Positions 50,893 to 61,413 of a DNA stretch of 64,000 nucleotides are shown here, in pieces. Source of the stretch: Brevundimonas pishanensis (GTDB lineage: Bacteria > Pseudomonadota > Alphaproteobacteria > Caulobacterales > Caulobacteraceae); NCBI RefSeq assembly GCF_022750635.1, contig NZ_JAJKBG010000002.1, forward strand, positions 124,001-188,000, written 5' to 3'. Numbering within the stretch: the stretch's first letter is position 1; the number at the start of each line of letters is the position of its first letter. A model generated the notes under the pieces. The model was not told the DNA's origin, ran no database searches, and saw nothing but the letters and a program-made list of their open reading frames with translations. The translations under genes and the position numbers were made by a program.

Positions 50893-53800
50893 TTAGAACC
50901 GGAAGCTGGCCCGCAGCAGCAGAGTGTAGCGGACGTAGTCTTCGAGCAGCTCGGCATCGCCAGTGATCGACAGCATGCCCAGCTCGTTGCCGACATTCAT
51001 GCGGAAGCCGAGGATCGGACCACCGCCTTCGATGCCCAGACCGCTGAGCTTGAACGAGTCGCCACCCGAAGCGAAGCGGGCGATGGTGTCGCCGGCATCG
51101 ACCGAGAAGTTATGGCGGTAACCGACGCGGAGTTCCGGACGGATCCAGCCATCCTTGCCGAAGCCGTAGCCGATGTTCACAGCAGCGACGCCCGAGAAGA
51201 TGTGGCCGTCGCGGTCTTGGATGTCGAGGTCGAAGCCATCACCACCACCGCGTTCGGTACGGGCGTCCTCGCTCAGCGAGAAGTACTCGGCATAGACTTC
51301 GGGGCGAACGTTCAGGCGACCGAAGTGCTTCTCGTAGGATGCGCCACCGGCAGCAGAAAGGGTGAAGCCGTTCCAGTCGGACTCGTTCTTCAGATTGATG
51401 CCATCAGCGACGAGACGACGGGTTGCGTCGAACCATGCGTAACCGGCAGCAGCACGAGCCCAGGTGGTCCACGCCTGACCCTGAGCGCGCCAATACAGGC
51501 CCATCTCGAGCAGGTTGGCGGACAGGACTTCTTCCGCAGCCGATTCAGGATCTTCAAGGTCCGAAGAGGTGAAGGCCACCGACAGACCAAGAGCGCCTGC
51601 CTTGGTGCCGCGTTCGATGCCGCCCGCGACGCCAAAGCCTTCCGAACGGAAGCCGTAAGTGTCGGTCTTGTCCTTGTCGGCGTAGAAGTTGATCTCTTGG
51701 ACCCACGCGCTGGTTTCGCCCTGTGCAGCCGACGCGTTACGGCCCGTCAAGGCACGCGTTACGGCGTCAACACCGGCAGCCAGCGACATCAGCGGGCCAC
51801 CGGAGTGGTCCGGCAGCATTTGCTCGTAGACGTCGAAGAAGCCGTCGCGGGTGGTCTGCGAAAGCAGGGCATTGCGGACCGTTTCGTTCTTGGACAGTCC
51901 TTCGTACAGAACGTCATAGGCGCTGGCTTCAGCGGCAATCATGCCGGCTTCCTGCGCAGTACGACGGCGTGCATCGATGAACACTTGGCCGTTGGCCACG
52001 TCCGAATCCACGCCCACCACATAGGCATAAGGCGAGTTGGTTTCCAGCGACGGAAGGTCGATCTGGCCGAGGTTCAGGGTGTCGGCATCAATAACGGTGA
52101 AGCGCGACGGCTCCTTGACCAGCGAGTTGAAGCGAACGCCAAGGCCTGCGCCATCTGCCAGAGTAGCGGTGCCATTGACCTTGAAGCCACCGTTGGTGGA
52201 GCTCGCCGGGTCAAGCGTCACAACCAGAGTGCCATCAGCACCGACGTTCAGGTCGGTCAGATTGGTCACGCCGGTCTGGCGTGCATCCAGCGTGCCCTTG
52301 CTGACGTTGATCGAAAGGTTGCCGTCGCCCGAGTTGATCGCACCCGTAACCACTGCACCGCCCGAAACCAGCAGGCGGTCGGCACCGTTGCCGAACGACA
52401 GGTCGCTGTTGACGGAGCCGTTACGGATATCCACCACATCGGCACCCGAGCCGAGGATGATGGCACCCGTCGTCGTGGGTTCCTTCGCGTCGGGCACGCC
52501 GTCCTTGTCGCTATCCGGCGAGGTTTCGCTGACGCCGCCGACGATACCGTCCTGAATATAGGTCAGGCCGGCGGTGTTGTTCGCCGCGTTGATGGCTACA
52601 GCCTTACCGGTCAGCACGTCGTCGCCGTCGATCGGCGAAATCAGAGCGGCAATCGTGCCATTGTTAGTGATGCTGCTCAGCGAACCGCTGACGTCGTTGA
52701 TGGCCGTGGCCGAGGCCTTGCCGCCGGTCACGTCAGAGATGATGTTGCCGGTGTTGGTCAGGCTGCCGAGCGAAGCGCCCGTACCGACGTCGATTGCCGT
52801 GAATTGGCGTGCGACGTTGGAAGTGCCGGTGGCGCGGATCGTGCCGGTGTTGTTGAGGGTAGGGGTGGTCGCGCCCTGGCCCAGACGGACAGCGGTGGCG
52901 TTACCGTGCAGCGAGCTGGCGACGATTTCGCCTTCGTTGCTGATACCGCCAGCGACAGTGACGGTTTGGCCACCGTCGACACCCACACGCAGGCCGGTGC
53001 TGTCGACGTTGTCGTAAACGCCTGCGCCGTTGATCAGGCCACGGTTTACGATGCCGTATGCATTCGAGCCCGTGCCCACGACATCCAGCGTGATGGCTTG
53101 GCTGGTGGACCCGATCTGAACAGCCGGAGCGCTGCCGAACGAGGTGATGGCCGCGCGTGTTTCCAGCGAGTCGAGGATGCCGTCGCCGTCGCGGTCGGTG
53201 TCGGTAGAGTTTTTGATGCCGTCGCCGTCATCATCCTCGTCACCGTTCTTGATACCATCGCCGTCATCGTCACCGTCGACGCCGCCCGTGCGGTACGTCG
53301 GTGCAGCATCCAGCAGGAGGCCCTGGCTAAGGTTGCCCGCGATGTTCACGGCCGGACCGCCTTGCAGCAGGTCGTCAGGCTCGAGGTTCTGATAATAGAT
53401 CGCGCCGTCGATGGCACCGCTGGTCGGCTTATCGGCGGGGCGAGTGGTGTAGCGGTAACCGGTCGTGGTCACCTGACCTTGAATGTTCAAACGACCATTC
53501 ACGTCGCCCTGTACATCGATGCCCGTAGCGCCTTCGCCCGTTGCCTTGATGTTGCCCAGCAGGTTGACGTTGCCGGTCTGGTCGCCACCGATGTGCACGG
53601 CGGTGCTGCGGTCGCCGAAGACCGTGACGGCACCAAGGGTAGTCACTGCGCCGTTGTGGTTGCTCTCGATCGAGATACCGCGCGAGTCGTTACCCTCGAC
53701 GAGGATATTGCCCGAGGTTTCTACCGTCAGCGGGCCGGTCGAAGTTCCCGGACCGGCATAGCGCACGCCATAACGGTTGATGCCGCTTGCCCATGGTCCA

Positions 53801-54177
53801 TCGAGGTCACCGTCTTTATCGGTGTCCGGATAGGTTTCGATCGAATCCAGCACACGGACCGTACCACCGATCACCACGGCACTGGTGTGGCCCGGCTGGA
53901 CCAATACACCGGTCGAACCGTCCGCAGACTTGTCCATGTTGATCGAACCGCCGGACTCCAATTTGAAGTCGTGCGAAGAATCAACAGTGACGGCTGCGCC
54001 GTTAGCGACCGCGATCGAGCCGTTACCGGCGATACGGATGCTGTCCGGAGCGGAGCCGGTGGCGTTGGCGGTGTTGATCGGCGTCGTACGAGCGGTCGAC
54101 ACGACCTGCTCGGCCCAAGCGCCCGACGCGACAACTAGAGGAGCTATCGCTGCCGCTGTAGCCAGTAGTGCACGCAT
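50893..54177 (-). CDS. autotransporter (type Va) with calcium-loop insertions
   Basis: 1094 residues. Signal peptide MRALLATAAAIAPLVVASGA (cleavage near AWA-EQV). The passenger (~25-800) is built of short beta-helix-like repeats rich in Gly/Asn/Thr/Val (GAAVTVDSS, GATGIDVQG, NTGTIRATG). Three Asp-rich inserts look like thrombospondin type 3 calcium loops: PDTDKDGDLDG, GDDDGDGIKNGDEDDDGDGI with DRDGDGILDS, and SDKDGVPDAKE. The last ~280 residues form the beta barrel (QGETSAWVQEINFYADKDKT onward) ending in YTLLLRASFRF, the C-terminal Phe that BAM recognises. Likely a surface adhesin. Divergent from the glycosyltransferase gene. Confidence 0.93.
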   Translation of the reverse strand: MRALLATAAAIAPLVVASGAWAEQVVSTARTTPINTANATGSAPDSIRIAGNGSIAVANGAAVTVDSSHDFKLESGGSINMDKSADGSTGVLVQPGHTSAVVIGGTVRVLDSIETYPDTDKDGDLDGPWASGINRYGVRYAGPGTSTGPLTVETSGNILVEGNDSRGISIESNHNGAVTTLGAVTVFGDRSTAVHIGGDQTGNVNLLGNIKATGEGATGIDVQGDVNGRLNIQGQVTTTGYRYTTRPADKPTSGAIDGAIYYQNLEPDDLLQGGPAVNIAGNLSQGLLLDAAPTYRTGGVDGDDDGDGIKNGDEDDDGDGIKNSTDTDRDGDGILDSLETRAAITSFGSAPAVQIGSTSQAITLDVVGTGSNAYGIVNRGLINGAGVYDNVDSTGLRVGVDGGQTVTVAGGISNEGEIVASSLHGNATAVRLGQGATTPTLNNTGTIRATGTSNVARQFTAIDVGTGASLGSLTNTGNIISDVTGGKASATAINDVSGSLSSITNNGTIAALISPIDGDDVLTGKAVAINAANNTAGLTYIQDGIVGGVSETSPDSDKDGVPDAKEPTTTGAIILGSGADVVDIRNGSVNSDLSFGNGADRLLVSGGAVVTGAINSGDGNLSINVSKGTLDARQTGVTNLTDLNVGADGTLVVTLDPASSTNGGFKVNGTATLADGAGLGVRFNSLVKEPSRFTVIDADTLNLGQIDLPSLETNSPYAYVVGVDSDVANGQVFIDARRRTAQEAGMIAAEASAYDVLYEGLSKNETVRNALLSQTTRDGFFDVYEQMLPDHSGGPLMSLAAGVDAVTRALTGRNASAAQGETSAWVQEINFYADKDKTDTYGFRSEGFGVAGGIERGTKAGALGLSVAFTSSDLEDPESAAEEVLSANLLEMGLYWRAQGQAWTTWARAAAGYAWFDATRRLVADGINLKNESDWNGFTLSAAGGASYEKHFGRLNVRPEVYAEYFSLSEDARTERGGGDGFDLDIQDRDGHIFSGVAAVNIGYGFGKDGWIRPELRVGYRHNFSVDAGDTIARFASGGDSFKLSGLGIEGGGPILGFRMNVGNELGMLSITGDAELLEDYVRYTLLLRASFRF

Positions 54178-54454
54178 TCGAAACTAACCCCTCGATGCAA
54201 TCAGTCGTCAAAGTAGCAAAGTCTGCGTTTAGCAGGACAATCACTCGTTGACCCCAAGTTTCTCAGATTTGAGGCGAATGCAAGACCAACCGGCCCTTTT
54301 AGAGGTCAAAGTGCAGGGTCACATTACCAAGATTTATATGCGAGATGTCGCGTCAGCTTTCGTTCATCTGGACTGTGCGATTCGTTGATGTTGGATGGCA
54401 TCCTGCAGGCGGGTTGTGCGTTACGGTGATCCCCGCGCCAGAGGTAAGATATCC

Positions 54455-55702
54455 ATGAGCCAAGTCGACATTCAGGAAGCCGAATTCAGTTTGCTTCCTG
54501 GGCTGGATGAACAGATCGGTTCAACGCTCCAGCGGCTGAAAGGCATGGCCAACAGCGACCGTCCGCGGCTTGTGGACACGACTATGCTGTTCGCGCCCCG
54601 CTCGGGTGGTGTGAAGCGCTATCTGCTCGCCAAGCAGGCTTGGCTGGCCGAGAACCGTCCGGGCGTCGATCACACACTGGTGGTCCCGGGTGCAAAGCAT
54701 CAGGTTGGCAGGGATGGCATTGTCCAAATCCGGTCACCCAAGCTGCCGTTCGGGGATGGCTATCGCTGGCCCAGTTCCGTGCGCAAATGGGGAGCATGGG
54801 TTTCGGCCCTCAATCCATCCGTCATTGAAGCCGGTGACCCCTATACTGCGGGGCAGGGTGCGCTTGAGGCCGGTCAGCGGGTTGGCGCTCCGGTTGTCGG
54901 CTTCTGTCACTCCGACCCCGCAGCATTGGCCGCTCTGCATTTCGGCGAATGGGCCAAGAGGCCTGTCGAAAAGCGCTGGGCCAAACTGTTCTCGCAGTTT
55001 GACCGCGTGGTTTCCCCGAGCCGCTTCATTGCCCGCCGTCTCGAAGAGGCCGGTGTCGGCAATATTTTCATCCGCCCTCTCGGCGTGGAAATTGACACCT
55101 TTACGCCAGAGCGACGTGATCGCGACTGGCTGTTGAAGAAGGTTGGCCTCCCGGCAGACGCCCGTCTCCTCTGCTTTGCCGGTCGTCCGGCCAAGGAGAA
55201 GAATGTCGAGGTGTTGATCGAGGCTGTCCAAAAGCTGGGCGACCCGTACCACCTGATTCTTGTGGGCGCCGGTCAAGGCATGCCGGCAGAGGATCGTGTG
55301 ATCTCTCTTGAGTATGAGAAGGATCCAAAGGCTGTCGCAAAGATCGTGGCGAGCGTGGATGCCTTCGTGCATGCCAATGACAAGGAGCCGTTCGGCCTTA
55401 TCGTTCTGGAAGCTATGGCCTGTGGACGCCCTGTTGTCGGGGTGAACTCTGGCGGTGTCGCTGAAACGGTTGATTCCTCGGTCGGCCAGTTGGCTCCGCG
55501 CGCCGAGGCCGATGTTTATGCCGAGGCCATTACCGCGCTGTTCGAGCGGGACATTGAAGCTTTGGGCCGTGCAGCACGCGTGAAGATGGTCGAACAGTTC
55601 GCGTGGAATCGCGTCTTCGAGGAACTGAGCATGCTCTACGGCGACCTCAGCGGTTGCCCCGAGTTCGCTATGGCGGAATCGCAACTGACGCTCGACGGAT
55701 AG
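54455..55702 (+). CDS. GT-B glycosyltransferase (family 4 type)
   Basis: 415 residues from MSQVDIQEAEF (54455, AGAGG upstream). N-terminal Rossmann half with APRSGGVKRYLLAKQAWLAE (the GG-V acceptor loop). C-terminal donor half: RPLGVEIDTFTPERRDRDWL, LLCFAGRPAKEKNVEVLIEA, FVHANDKEPFGLIVLEAMAC (the EPFGLxxxEAMA motif contacting the nucleotide sugar) and GRPVVGVNSGGVAE. It transfers a sugar to a lipid or glycan acceptor. No neighbouring glycan genes show which one. A hairpin terminator follows. Confidence 0.92.
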   Translation: MSQVDIQEAEFSLLPGLDEQIGSTLQRLKGMANSDRPRLVDTTMLFAPRSGGVKRYLLAKQAWLAENRPGVDHTLVVPGAKHQVGRDGIVQIRSPKLPFGDGYRWPSSVRKWGAWVSALNPSVIEAGDPYTAGQGALEAGQRVGAPVVGFCHSDPAALAALHFGEWAKRPVEKRWAKLFSQFDRVVSPSRFIARRLEEAGVGNIFIRPLGVEIDTFTPERRDRDWLLKKVGLPADARLLCFAGRPAKEKNVEVLIEAVQKLGDPYHLILVGAGQGMPAEDRVISLEYEKDPKAVAKIVASVDAFVHANDKEPFGLIVLEAMACGRPVVGVNSGGVAETVDSSVGQLAPRAEADVYAEAITALFERDIEALGRAARVKMVEQFAWNRVFEELSMLYGDLSGCPEFAMAESQLTLDG

Positions 55703-55708
55703 CAGAAG

Positions 55709-55735
55709 GCCGCGCACGGCATTATCGTGTGCGGC
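55709..55735 (+). terminator. probable terminator of the glycosyltransferase gene
   Basis: 10-bp stem GCCGCGCACG/CGTGTGCGGC with one G-T pair (55709-55718 with 55726-55735), loop of 7, followed by TTGGCATCTT, so the T run is weak. Confidence 0.6.
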
Positions 55736-55809
55736 TTGGCATCTTCGATTGTGAGGAGAGAGGGAAGGGCGGATGCGCCACTCTTGCTTCCTAGACTTTA
55801 GGAGAAGAG

Positions 55810-55886
55810 TGGCGCGAGTGACGGGGCTCGAACCCGCGACCTCCGGCGTGACAGGCCGGCACTCTAACCAACTGAGCTACACCCGC
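55810..55886 (-). tRNA. tRNA-Asp (GTC anticodon)
   Basis: 77 bases on the minus strand. Acceptor GCGGGTG (55886-55880) pairs with CACTCGC (55820-55814) with one G-T pair; discriminator G (expected for Asp) and encoded CCA end at 55810. Anticodon stem CCGGC/GCCGG with loop CTGTCAC gives GTC. Confidence 0.97.
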
Positions 55887-56288
55887 GTTTCCCAGCCGAG
55901 GCGTCTAGTGCGCCGCGGCGAGGTGGGTCGTTTACTGAGGCCCTACGTTCAGGTCAAGCGACCGGAGCGAAGAAAATGCATTTTTTCGAAAATTGTACGA
56001 AAAAATCCGACACTTGGCGCCAGTGAAGGAGGCAGGAAACTGCCCACATATAGAAGTGTCGAAGCTGCCAAGCTGAAATTCCGCTTTATCCGATATTCGG
56101 AACATAACCCGCGTTCAGGCGTCACCAACTGTGCGGTTTTCGTTGCGTAACGCAGGCCTATGAAATCCTCCTCTTTTTGCGAACCATTCTCAATGTGGAC
56201 TTATTGGCTTCATGGGTTTGAACACTGGCGGAGTTGGGTCTAAGAAGCGCCGAATCCGCCCCCTCCATCGGCGGGCGAGGCAGCTCGA
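55887..56288. other. 402-base intergenic region upstream of the nuo operon
   Basis: No convincing gene. It has to contain the promoters of tRNA-Asp (minus) and nuoA (plus). An AT-rich patch at 55976-56008 (ATGCATTTTTTCGAAAATTG region, with an inverted TTTTTCGAAAA-like core) stands out from the GC-rich surroundings. A loose sigma-70 match, TTGCGA at 56177-56182 with TTATTG 18 bases later, precedes nuoA by ~180 bases. Neither is certain. Confidence 0.5.
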
Positions 56289-56666
56289 ATGAATGAATTT
56301 CTTCTAGATTACCTACCGATCGTCGTTTTCCTGGGGATCGCCATTGTTCTCGGCTCGGCATTCATGCTGGCCGCATGGGTTCTGGCACCTAAAAACCCGG
56401 ATACGGAAAAAGTCTCGGCTTATGAGTGCGGCTTCAATGCCTTTGACGACGCACGCATGAAGTTCGACGTCCGTTTCTATCTGGTTTCGATCCTCTTCAT
56501 CATCTTCGACCTCGAAGTAGCCTTCCTGTTCCCGTGGGCTGTGTCGCTGTTTGATCTCTCGCACGCACAGATGGTCTTTGCCTTCTGGTCGATGATGGTC
56601 TTCCTCGGCGTACTGACCGTGGGCTTTATCTACGAATGGAAGAAGGGAGCACTGGAATGGCAGTGA
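56289..56666 (+). CDS. nuoA: NADH-quinone oxidoreductase subunit A
   Basis: 125 residues, three membrane helices. The conserved loop [20 protein letters not shown] (first matrix-side loop with the Cys involved in the active/deactive transition) and [15 protein letters not shown] identify the ND3 homolog. Part of the membrane arm near the quinone site of complex I. First gene of the operon; its end overlaps nuoB by 10 bases. Confidence 0.97.
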   Translation: MNEFLLDYLPIVVFLGIAIVLGSAFMLAAWVLAPKNPDTEKVSAYECGFNAFDDARMKFDVRFYLVSILFIIFDLEVAFLFPWAVSLFDLSHAQMVFAFWSMMVFLGVLTVGFIYEWKKGALEWQ

Positions 56667-57256
56667 TCACGCCTTCGTCGTCGCTTATCGCACCGGCGTC
56701 GCCGCTGGTGCCGGCAGGTAGCGCCGCGCGTTCGACCGTTGAGGGCTATGACCCCAAGGTCCACGATAAATTCTTTGAAGCTGTGAACACCGAACTGGGT
56801 GAGCAAGGCTTCCTGACGACTTCGCTGGACGACGTCATTACGTGGGCCCGTACCGGCTCGCTGATGTGGATGTCGTTCGGTCTGGCGTGCTGCGCAGTGG
56901 AGATGATCCACCTGTCGATGCCGCGCTTCGACCTCGAGCGTTTCGGTACGGCTCCGCGTGGTTCGCCGCGCCAGTCGGACCTGATGATCGTCGCTGGTAC
57001 CCTTACCAACAAGATGGCTCCGGCTCTGCGCAAGGTCTATGACCAGATGCCTGACCCGCGCTACGTCATCTCGATGGGCTCGTGCGCCAACGGCGGCGGC
57101 TACTACCACTACAGCTACAGTGTCGTTCGTGGTTGCGACCGTGTGGTTCCGGTTGACGTTTACGTCCCGGGCTGCCCGCCGACCGCCGAGGCTCTGCTGT
57201 ACGGTATCCTGCAACTGCAAAAGAAGATCCGTCGTACCGGGAGCATCGAACGATGA
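56657..57256 (+). CDS. nuoB: NADH-quinone oxidoreductase subunit B
   Basis: 199 residues, ATG at 56657 inside the nuoA end. It holds cluster N2, the last electron donor to quinone: tandem cysteines in [13 protein letters not shown], then [20 protein letters not shown] and [14 protein letters not shown]. An N-terminal Ser/Ala-rich extension (~1-30) is longer than in E. coli, as in alphaproteobacteria. Ends with a 4-base overlap with nuoC. Confidence 0.97.
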   Translation: MAVITPSSSLIAPASPLVPAGSAARSTVEGYDPKVHDKFFEAVNTELGEQGFLTTSLDDVITWARTGSLMWMSFGLACCAVEMIHLSMPRFDLERFGTAPRGSPRQSDLMIVAGTLTNKMAPALRKVYDQMPDPRYVISMGSCANGGGYYHYSYSVVRGCDRVVPVDVYVPGCPPTAEALLYGILQLQKKIRRTGSIER

Positions 57257-57876
57257 GCGAACTCGTCCGCGTGGCCGAGCGTGAGTCGGCCCTGACCCCG
57301 CTGGGTACGGAAATGGTGGCGGCTCTCGGTGTCGAGGCCGTCGTTGCCTTTGGTGAACTGACCCTGATCGCTCCGCGCGAGCAGATCGTTTCGGTGATGC
57401 AAAGCCTGCGGGACCAATTCGGCTTCCAGCAGCTGATGGACGTCTGCGGTGCAGACTATCCGGATCGCGAAGACCGTTTCGAAGTGGTCTATCACCTGCT
57501 GTCGCTGACCCGCGCTGCGCGCCTGCGCGTCAAGATTCAGACCGACGAACTGAAGCCGGTCCCGTCGGTCGTTTCGGTTTATCCGTCGGCTGGCTGGTTC
57601 GAGCGCGAAGCTTTCGACATGTACGGCATGATCTTCTCGGATCACCCCGACATGCGCCGTATCCTGACCGACTACGGTTTCCAGGGTCACCCGCTGCGTA
57701 AAGACTTCCCGATGACGGGGTATGTCGAAGTTCGTTACGACGAAGAGCAGAAGCGCGTGGTCTATGAGCCTGTGAAACTGGCTCAGGAATACCGTACCTT
57801 TGATTTCCTCTCGCCGTGGGAAGGTGCCGACTATCCGGCTCCGGTCCTGCCGGGCGACGAGAAAGCGGGAGCCTGA
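57253..57876 (+). CDS. nuoC: NADH-quinone oxidoreductase subunit C
   Basis: 207 residues; ATGA overlap with nuoB. The 30-kDa subunit signature is present: [57 protein letters not shown] and [20 protein letters not shown]. It is separate from nuoD, unlike the fused NuoCD of enterobacteria. Peripheral arm. Confidence 0.97.
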   Translation: MSELVRVAERESALTPLGTEMVAALGVEAVVAFGELTLIAPREQIVSVMQSLRDQFGFQQLMDVCGADYPDREDRFEVVYHLLSLTRAARLRVKIQTDELKPVPSVVSVYPSAGWFEREAFDMYGMIFSDHPDMRRILTDYGFQGHPLRKDFPMTGYVEVRYDEEQKRVVYEPVKLAQEYRTFDFLSPWEGADYPAPVLPGDEKAGA

Positions 57877-57879
57877 TCC

Positions 57880-59154
57880 ATGGCTGATGGAAACAACACC
57901 CCCGCGCGTCCGCTTGGCGTCACCGTCGATCCGTTCGAGGATTACGAAGACAGCCTTACCCCGCACGCCCGTGCGATGGACGATCGCAAATTCACCATCA
58001 ACTTCGGCCCGCAACACCCGGCAGCGCACGGCGTGCTGCGTCTGGTGCTGGAGCTGGACGGCGAGCTGGTCACGCGCGTTGACCCGCACATCGGCCTGCT
58101 GCACCGCGGCACCGAAAAGCTGATGGAATCGCGTACCTATCTGCAGAACATCCCGTATCTGGATCGTCTCGACTACGTGTCGCCGATGAACCAGGAGCAC
58201 GCGTTCTGCCTCGCTATCGAGCGTCTGCTCGGTGTCGAAGTGCCGTATCGTGGTCAGCTGATCCGCGTGCTGTACTCGGAAATCGGCCGCATCCTGAACC
58301 ACCTGCTGAACTCGACCATGCAAGCCATGGACGTGGGCGCTCTGACCCCGCCGCTGTGGGGCCACGAAGAGCGCGAGAAGCTGATGGTGTTCTACGAGCG
58401 CGCCTGTGGTGCCCGTCTGCACGCCAACTACTTCCGTCCGGGCGGCGTCCATCAGGACCTGACGCCGGAGCTGATCGACGACATCGACCTGTGGTGCAAG
58501 GAGTTCCCGCGCGCCCTGGACGACATCGAAAAGCTGGTCACCGAAAACCGCATCTTCAAACAACGCAACGTCGACATCGGCGTCGTGTCGAAGGAAGACG
58601 CGCTGGCCTGGGGCTTCTCGGGCGTCATGCTGCGTGGCTCTGACATCGCGTGGGATATCCGCAAGGCGATGCCGTACGACTGCTACGCCGACATGGAATT
58701 CGACATCGTTGTCGGCAAGAACGGCGACTGCTGGGACCGTTACCTGTGCCGCGTCGAAGAAATGCGCCAGTCGGTCCGCATCATGGAGCAGTGCATCCAC
58801 AAGCTGCGCAACTGCCCCGGTGAGCCGGTTCTGGCTGAAGACAACAAAGTCACCCCGCCGCGTCGTGGCGAGATGAAGCGCTCGATGGAAGCGCTGATCC
58901 ACCACTTCAAACTCTACACCGAAGGCTTCAAGACGCCTGAAGGTGAAGTGTATGCGGCTGTCGAAGCGCCAAAGGGCGAGTTCGGCGTGTATCTGGTGTC
59001 GGATGGCACCAACAAACCTTACCGCGTCAAGCTGTCTGCACCGGGCTTCCGCCACCTGCAGGCTATGGACTGGATGAACCGTGGCCACATGCTGGCTGAC
59101 GTTTCGGCCATCCTTGGCTCGCTCGACATGGTGTTCGGAGAAGTGGACCGATGA
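57880..59154 (+). CDS. nuoD: NADH-quinone oxidoreductase subunit D
   Basis: 424 residues. The 49-kDa subunit that frames the quinone cavity with Nuo[61 protein letters not shown] and the C-terminal [18 protein letters not shown]. Starts 3 bases after nuoC and overlaps nuoE by 4. Confidence 0.98.
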   Translation: MADGNNTPARPLGVTVDPFEDYEDSLTPHARAMDDRKFTINFGPQHPAAHGVLRLVLELDGELVTRVDPHIGLLHRGTEKLMESRTYLQNIPYLDRLDYVSPMNQEHAFCLAIERLLGVEVPYRGQLIRVLYSEIGRILNHLLNSTMQAMDVGALTPPLWGHEEREKLMVFYERACGARLHANYFRPGGVHQDLTPELIDDIDLWCKEFPRALDDIEKLVTENRIFKQRNVDIGVVSKEDALAWGFSGVMLRGSDIAWDIRKAMPYDCYADMEFDIVVGKNGDCWDRYLCRVEEMRQSVRIMEQCIHKLRNCPGEPVLAEDNKVTPPRRGEMKRSMEALIHHFKLYTEGFKTPEGEVYAAVEAPKGEFGVYLVSDGTNKPYRVKLSAPGFRHLQAMDWMNRGHMLADVSAILGSLDMVFGEVDR

Positions 59155-59819
59155 GCGTTCGTCGTCTGGCCAAAGAGCAACCGGCCTCTTTCGAGTTCTC
59201 GAAAGAGACGATGGAAAAGGCTCAATGGTGGATCAAGAAGTATCCGGAATCGCGCCGCCAGTCGGCTGTGATCCCGGTGCTGTGGCTTGTGCAGAAGCAG
59301 GAAGGCTGGGTCTCCGAGCCGGCTATCCGCGCTATCGCCGAGCTGCTGGGCATGGCCTACATCCGCGTTCTGGAAGTGGCCACCTTCTACACCATGTTCC
59401 AGCTGGAGCCGGTCGGTAAGGTCGCTCTGATCCAGGTCTGCGGCACGACCCAGTGCATGCTGCGCGGCTCGCAAGACCTGATGCGCGTCTGCAAGGAAAA
59501 GATCGGTCCGAAGGACAAGCTTTCCGCCGACGGTCGTTTCACCTGGCAGGAAGTTGAATGCCTTGGCGCGTGCTCGAACGCCCCGATGGCCCAGATCAAC
59601 GACTACTATTACGAAGACCTGACGCCGGAAAACATGGCTCAGATCATTGACGACTTCGCCGCTGGCAAGCAGCCGGAGCGTGGTCCGTACAATGGTCGCC
59701 ATAACTCGGCACCGATCGGTGGTGCCAAGGTCCTGCTGGACCCGGCGCTGTACGACGGTTCGGCTGCCAAGCCGATCGACAAGCTGCCGAACTCCGAACC
59801 CGTTAAGGCTGACGCGTAA
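59151..59819 (+). CDS. nuoE: NADH-quinone oxidoreductase subunit E
   Basis: 222 residues. The 24-kDa subunit binding [2Fe-2S] cluster N1a: [13 protein letters not shown] and [17 protein letters not shown] supply the four cysteines. A C-terminal extension after ~165 ([20 protein letters not shown]) exceeds the E. coli length, as usual in alphaproteobacteria and mitochondria. Its TAA overlaps the ATG of the next small gene (TAATG). Confidence 0.97.
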   Translation: MSVRRLAKEQPASFEFSKETMEKAQWWIKKYPESRRQSAVIPVLWLVQKQEGWVSEPAIRAIAELLGMAYIRVLEVATFYTMFQLEPVGKVALIQVCGTTQCMLRGSQDLMRVCKEKIGPKDKLSADGRFTWQEVECLGACSNAPMAQINDYYYEDLTPENMAQIIDDFAAGKQPERGPYNGRHNSAPIGGAKVLLDPALYDGSAAKPIDKLPNSEPVKADA

Positions 59820-60088
59820 TGGCAAAGCCGGACCTCGAAACACCTCAGGGCAGGGCAGCCTATCGCGCCGAGTTGAAGCGCGTGGGCTGGAAGCTGCGTC
59901 TGGGCGGCTTTGTGCTGATCGTGGTCGCGGCTCTGCTCGTCGTGCTGTCCCGTGACGGCAAGCTGGGTCTGACAGAAGATGCGGTGCCGGTTGCGTACGC
60001 TATGCTGTTCGCAGGATGGGTGATGGTCATTGCCGCCATCTTCCAACGCACCCGCCACCACAAACGCCGCATGGCGGAAGGACTTTAA
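59819..60088 (+). CDS. small membrane protein inserted in the nuo operon
   Basis: 89 residues. Two membrane helices (LGGFVLIVVAALLVVLS ~29-45 and PVAYAMLFAGWVMVIAAIFQ ~56-75) and basic ends (KRVGWKLR, RTRHHKRRM). It is joined to nuoE by TAATG and lies 6 bases before nuoF, so it is translated together with complex I. No known Nuo subunit matches. It may be an accessory or assembly protein, or a bystander. Confidence 0.85.
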   Translation: MAKPDLETPQGRAAYRAELKRVGWKLRLGGFVLIVVAALLVVLSRDGKLGLTEDAVPVAYAMLFAGWVMVIAAIFQRTRHHKRRMAEGL

Positions 60089-60094
60089 GGAACC

Positions 60095-61408
60095 ATGGTC
60101 GGAATCCTCGAAGACAAGGATCGGATCTTCACCAACCTCTACGGCTTCCATGATTGGGGTCTTGAGGGGGCGAAGAAGCGCGGCGCGTGGAACGCCACCA
60201 AGGACATGCTGGACCTTGGCCGCGACTGGATCATCAATAACGTTAAGGCCTCGGGTCTTCGCGGTCGCGGTGGCGCAGGCTTCTCGACCGGCCTGAAGTG
60301 GTCGTTCATGCCGAAGGAAGTGAAGGATCGTCCTCACTACCTCGTCATCAACGCCGACGAATCCGAGCCCGCGACCTGTAAAGACCGCGAGATCATGCGT
60401 CATGATCCGCAACTGCTGATCGAAGGCGCTCTGATCGCTTCGTTCGCAATGCAAGCCCACGCTTGCTACATTTATCTGCGCGGCGAGTACGTGCTGGAGC
60501 GCGAGCGTATGGAAGCCGCCGTCAAGCAGGCCTATGAGGCCAAGCTGATCGGTGACAACAACGTCCACGGCTGGGACTTCCACGTCTACATCCACCACGG
60601 TGCCGGCGCTTATATCTGCGGCGAAGAGACCGCTCTGCTGGAATCGCTGGAAGGCAAGAAGGGCCAACCGCGCCTGAAGCCGCCGTTCCCGGCTGGCGCA
60701 GGCCTGTACGGCTGCCCGACGACCGTGAACAACGTGGAATCGATCGCTGTGGTTGGCACCATCCTGCGTCGCGGTGCTGACTGGTTCGCCAGCTTCGGTC
60801 GCCCGAACAACACCGGCACCAAGCTGATGTCGCTGGCTGGCCACGTGAACACGCCTTGCGTGGTCGAAGAGGCCATGTCGATCCCGCTGCGCCAACTGAT
60901 CGAAGATCACGGCGGCGGCGTGCGTGGCGGCTGGGGCAACCTGAAAGCCATCATTCCGGGCGGCGCTTCGTGCCCCGTCATCACTCGCGAACAAGCCGAA
61001 GTCGCCCTGATGGACTTCGATTCCATGCGTGAACTGCGCTCGTCGCTGGGTACCGCTGGCGTCACCGTCATGGACGAGTCGACCGACATCGTTCGCGCCA
61101 TCGCCCGCATCAGCTACTTCTTCAAGCACGAGAGCTGCGGCCAGTGCACGCCGTGCCGTGAAGGCACCGGCTGGATGTGGCGCGTGCTGGAACGTATGGC
61201 TGTCGGCGATGCCGACCCTTCGGAAATCGACCTGCTGCTGGACGTGGCCGGTCAAGTCGAAGGCCACACCATCTGCGCTCTCGGTGACGCTGCTGCATGG
61301 CCTGTCCAAGGCCTGATCCGTCACTTCCGTCACGAGATCGAAGACCGCATCAACACCTACCGTAGCAGCCGCGCGAACTTCGCCGGCCACACGATCGCGG
61401 CGGAGTAA
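60095..61408 (+). CDS. nuoF: NADH-quinone oxidoreductase subunit F
   Basis: 437 residues. The NADH- and FMN-binding 51-kDa subunit: [20 protein letters not shown] (NADH/FMN loop), [20 protein letters not shown], and the N3 cluster ligands [20 protein letters not shown] with a fourth Cys in [16 protein letters not shown]. Full length. AGG ribosome site 6 bases before the ATG. Confidence 0.98.
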   Translation: MVGILEDKDRIFTNLYGFHDWGLEGAKKRGAWNATKDMLDLGRDWIINNVKASGLRGRGGAGFSTGLKWSFMPKEVKDRPHYLVINADESEPATCKDREIMRHDPQLLIEGALIASFAMQAHACYIYLRGEYVLERERMEAAVKQAYEAKLIGDNNVHGWDFHVYIHHGAGAYICGEETALLESLEGKKGQPRLKPPFPAGAGLYGCPTTVNNVESIAVVGTILRRGADWFASFGRPNNTGTKLMSLAGHVNTPCVVEEAMSIPLRQLIEDHGGGVRGGWGNLKAIIPGGASCPVITREQAEVALMDFDSMRELRSSLGTAGVTVMDESTDIVRAIARISYFFKHESCGQCTPCREGTGWMWRVLERMAVGDADPSEIDLLLDVAGQVEGHTICALGDAAAWPVQGLIRHFRHEIEDRINTYRSSRANFAGHTIAAE

Positions 61409-61413
61409 TCGTA

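Noticed and set aside
51112..54138. A 1008-codon open frame on the plus strand opposite the autotransporter gene
   Set aside because: It mirrors the codon pattern of the real gene, has no domain or signal peptide, and the minus-strand product has a full signal, passenger and barrel.
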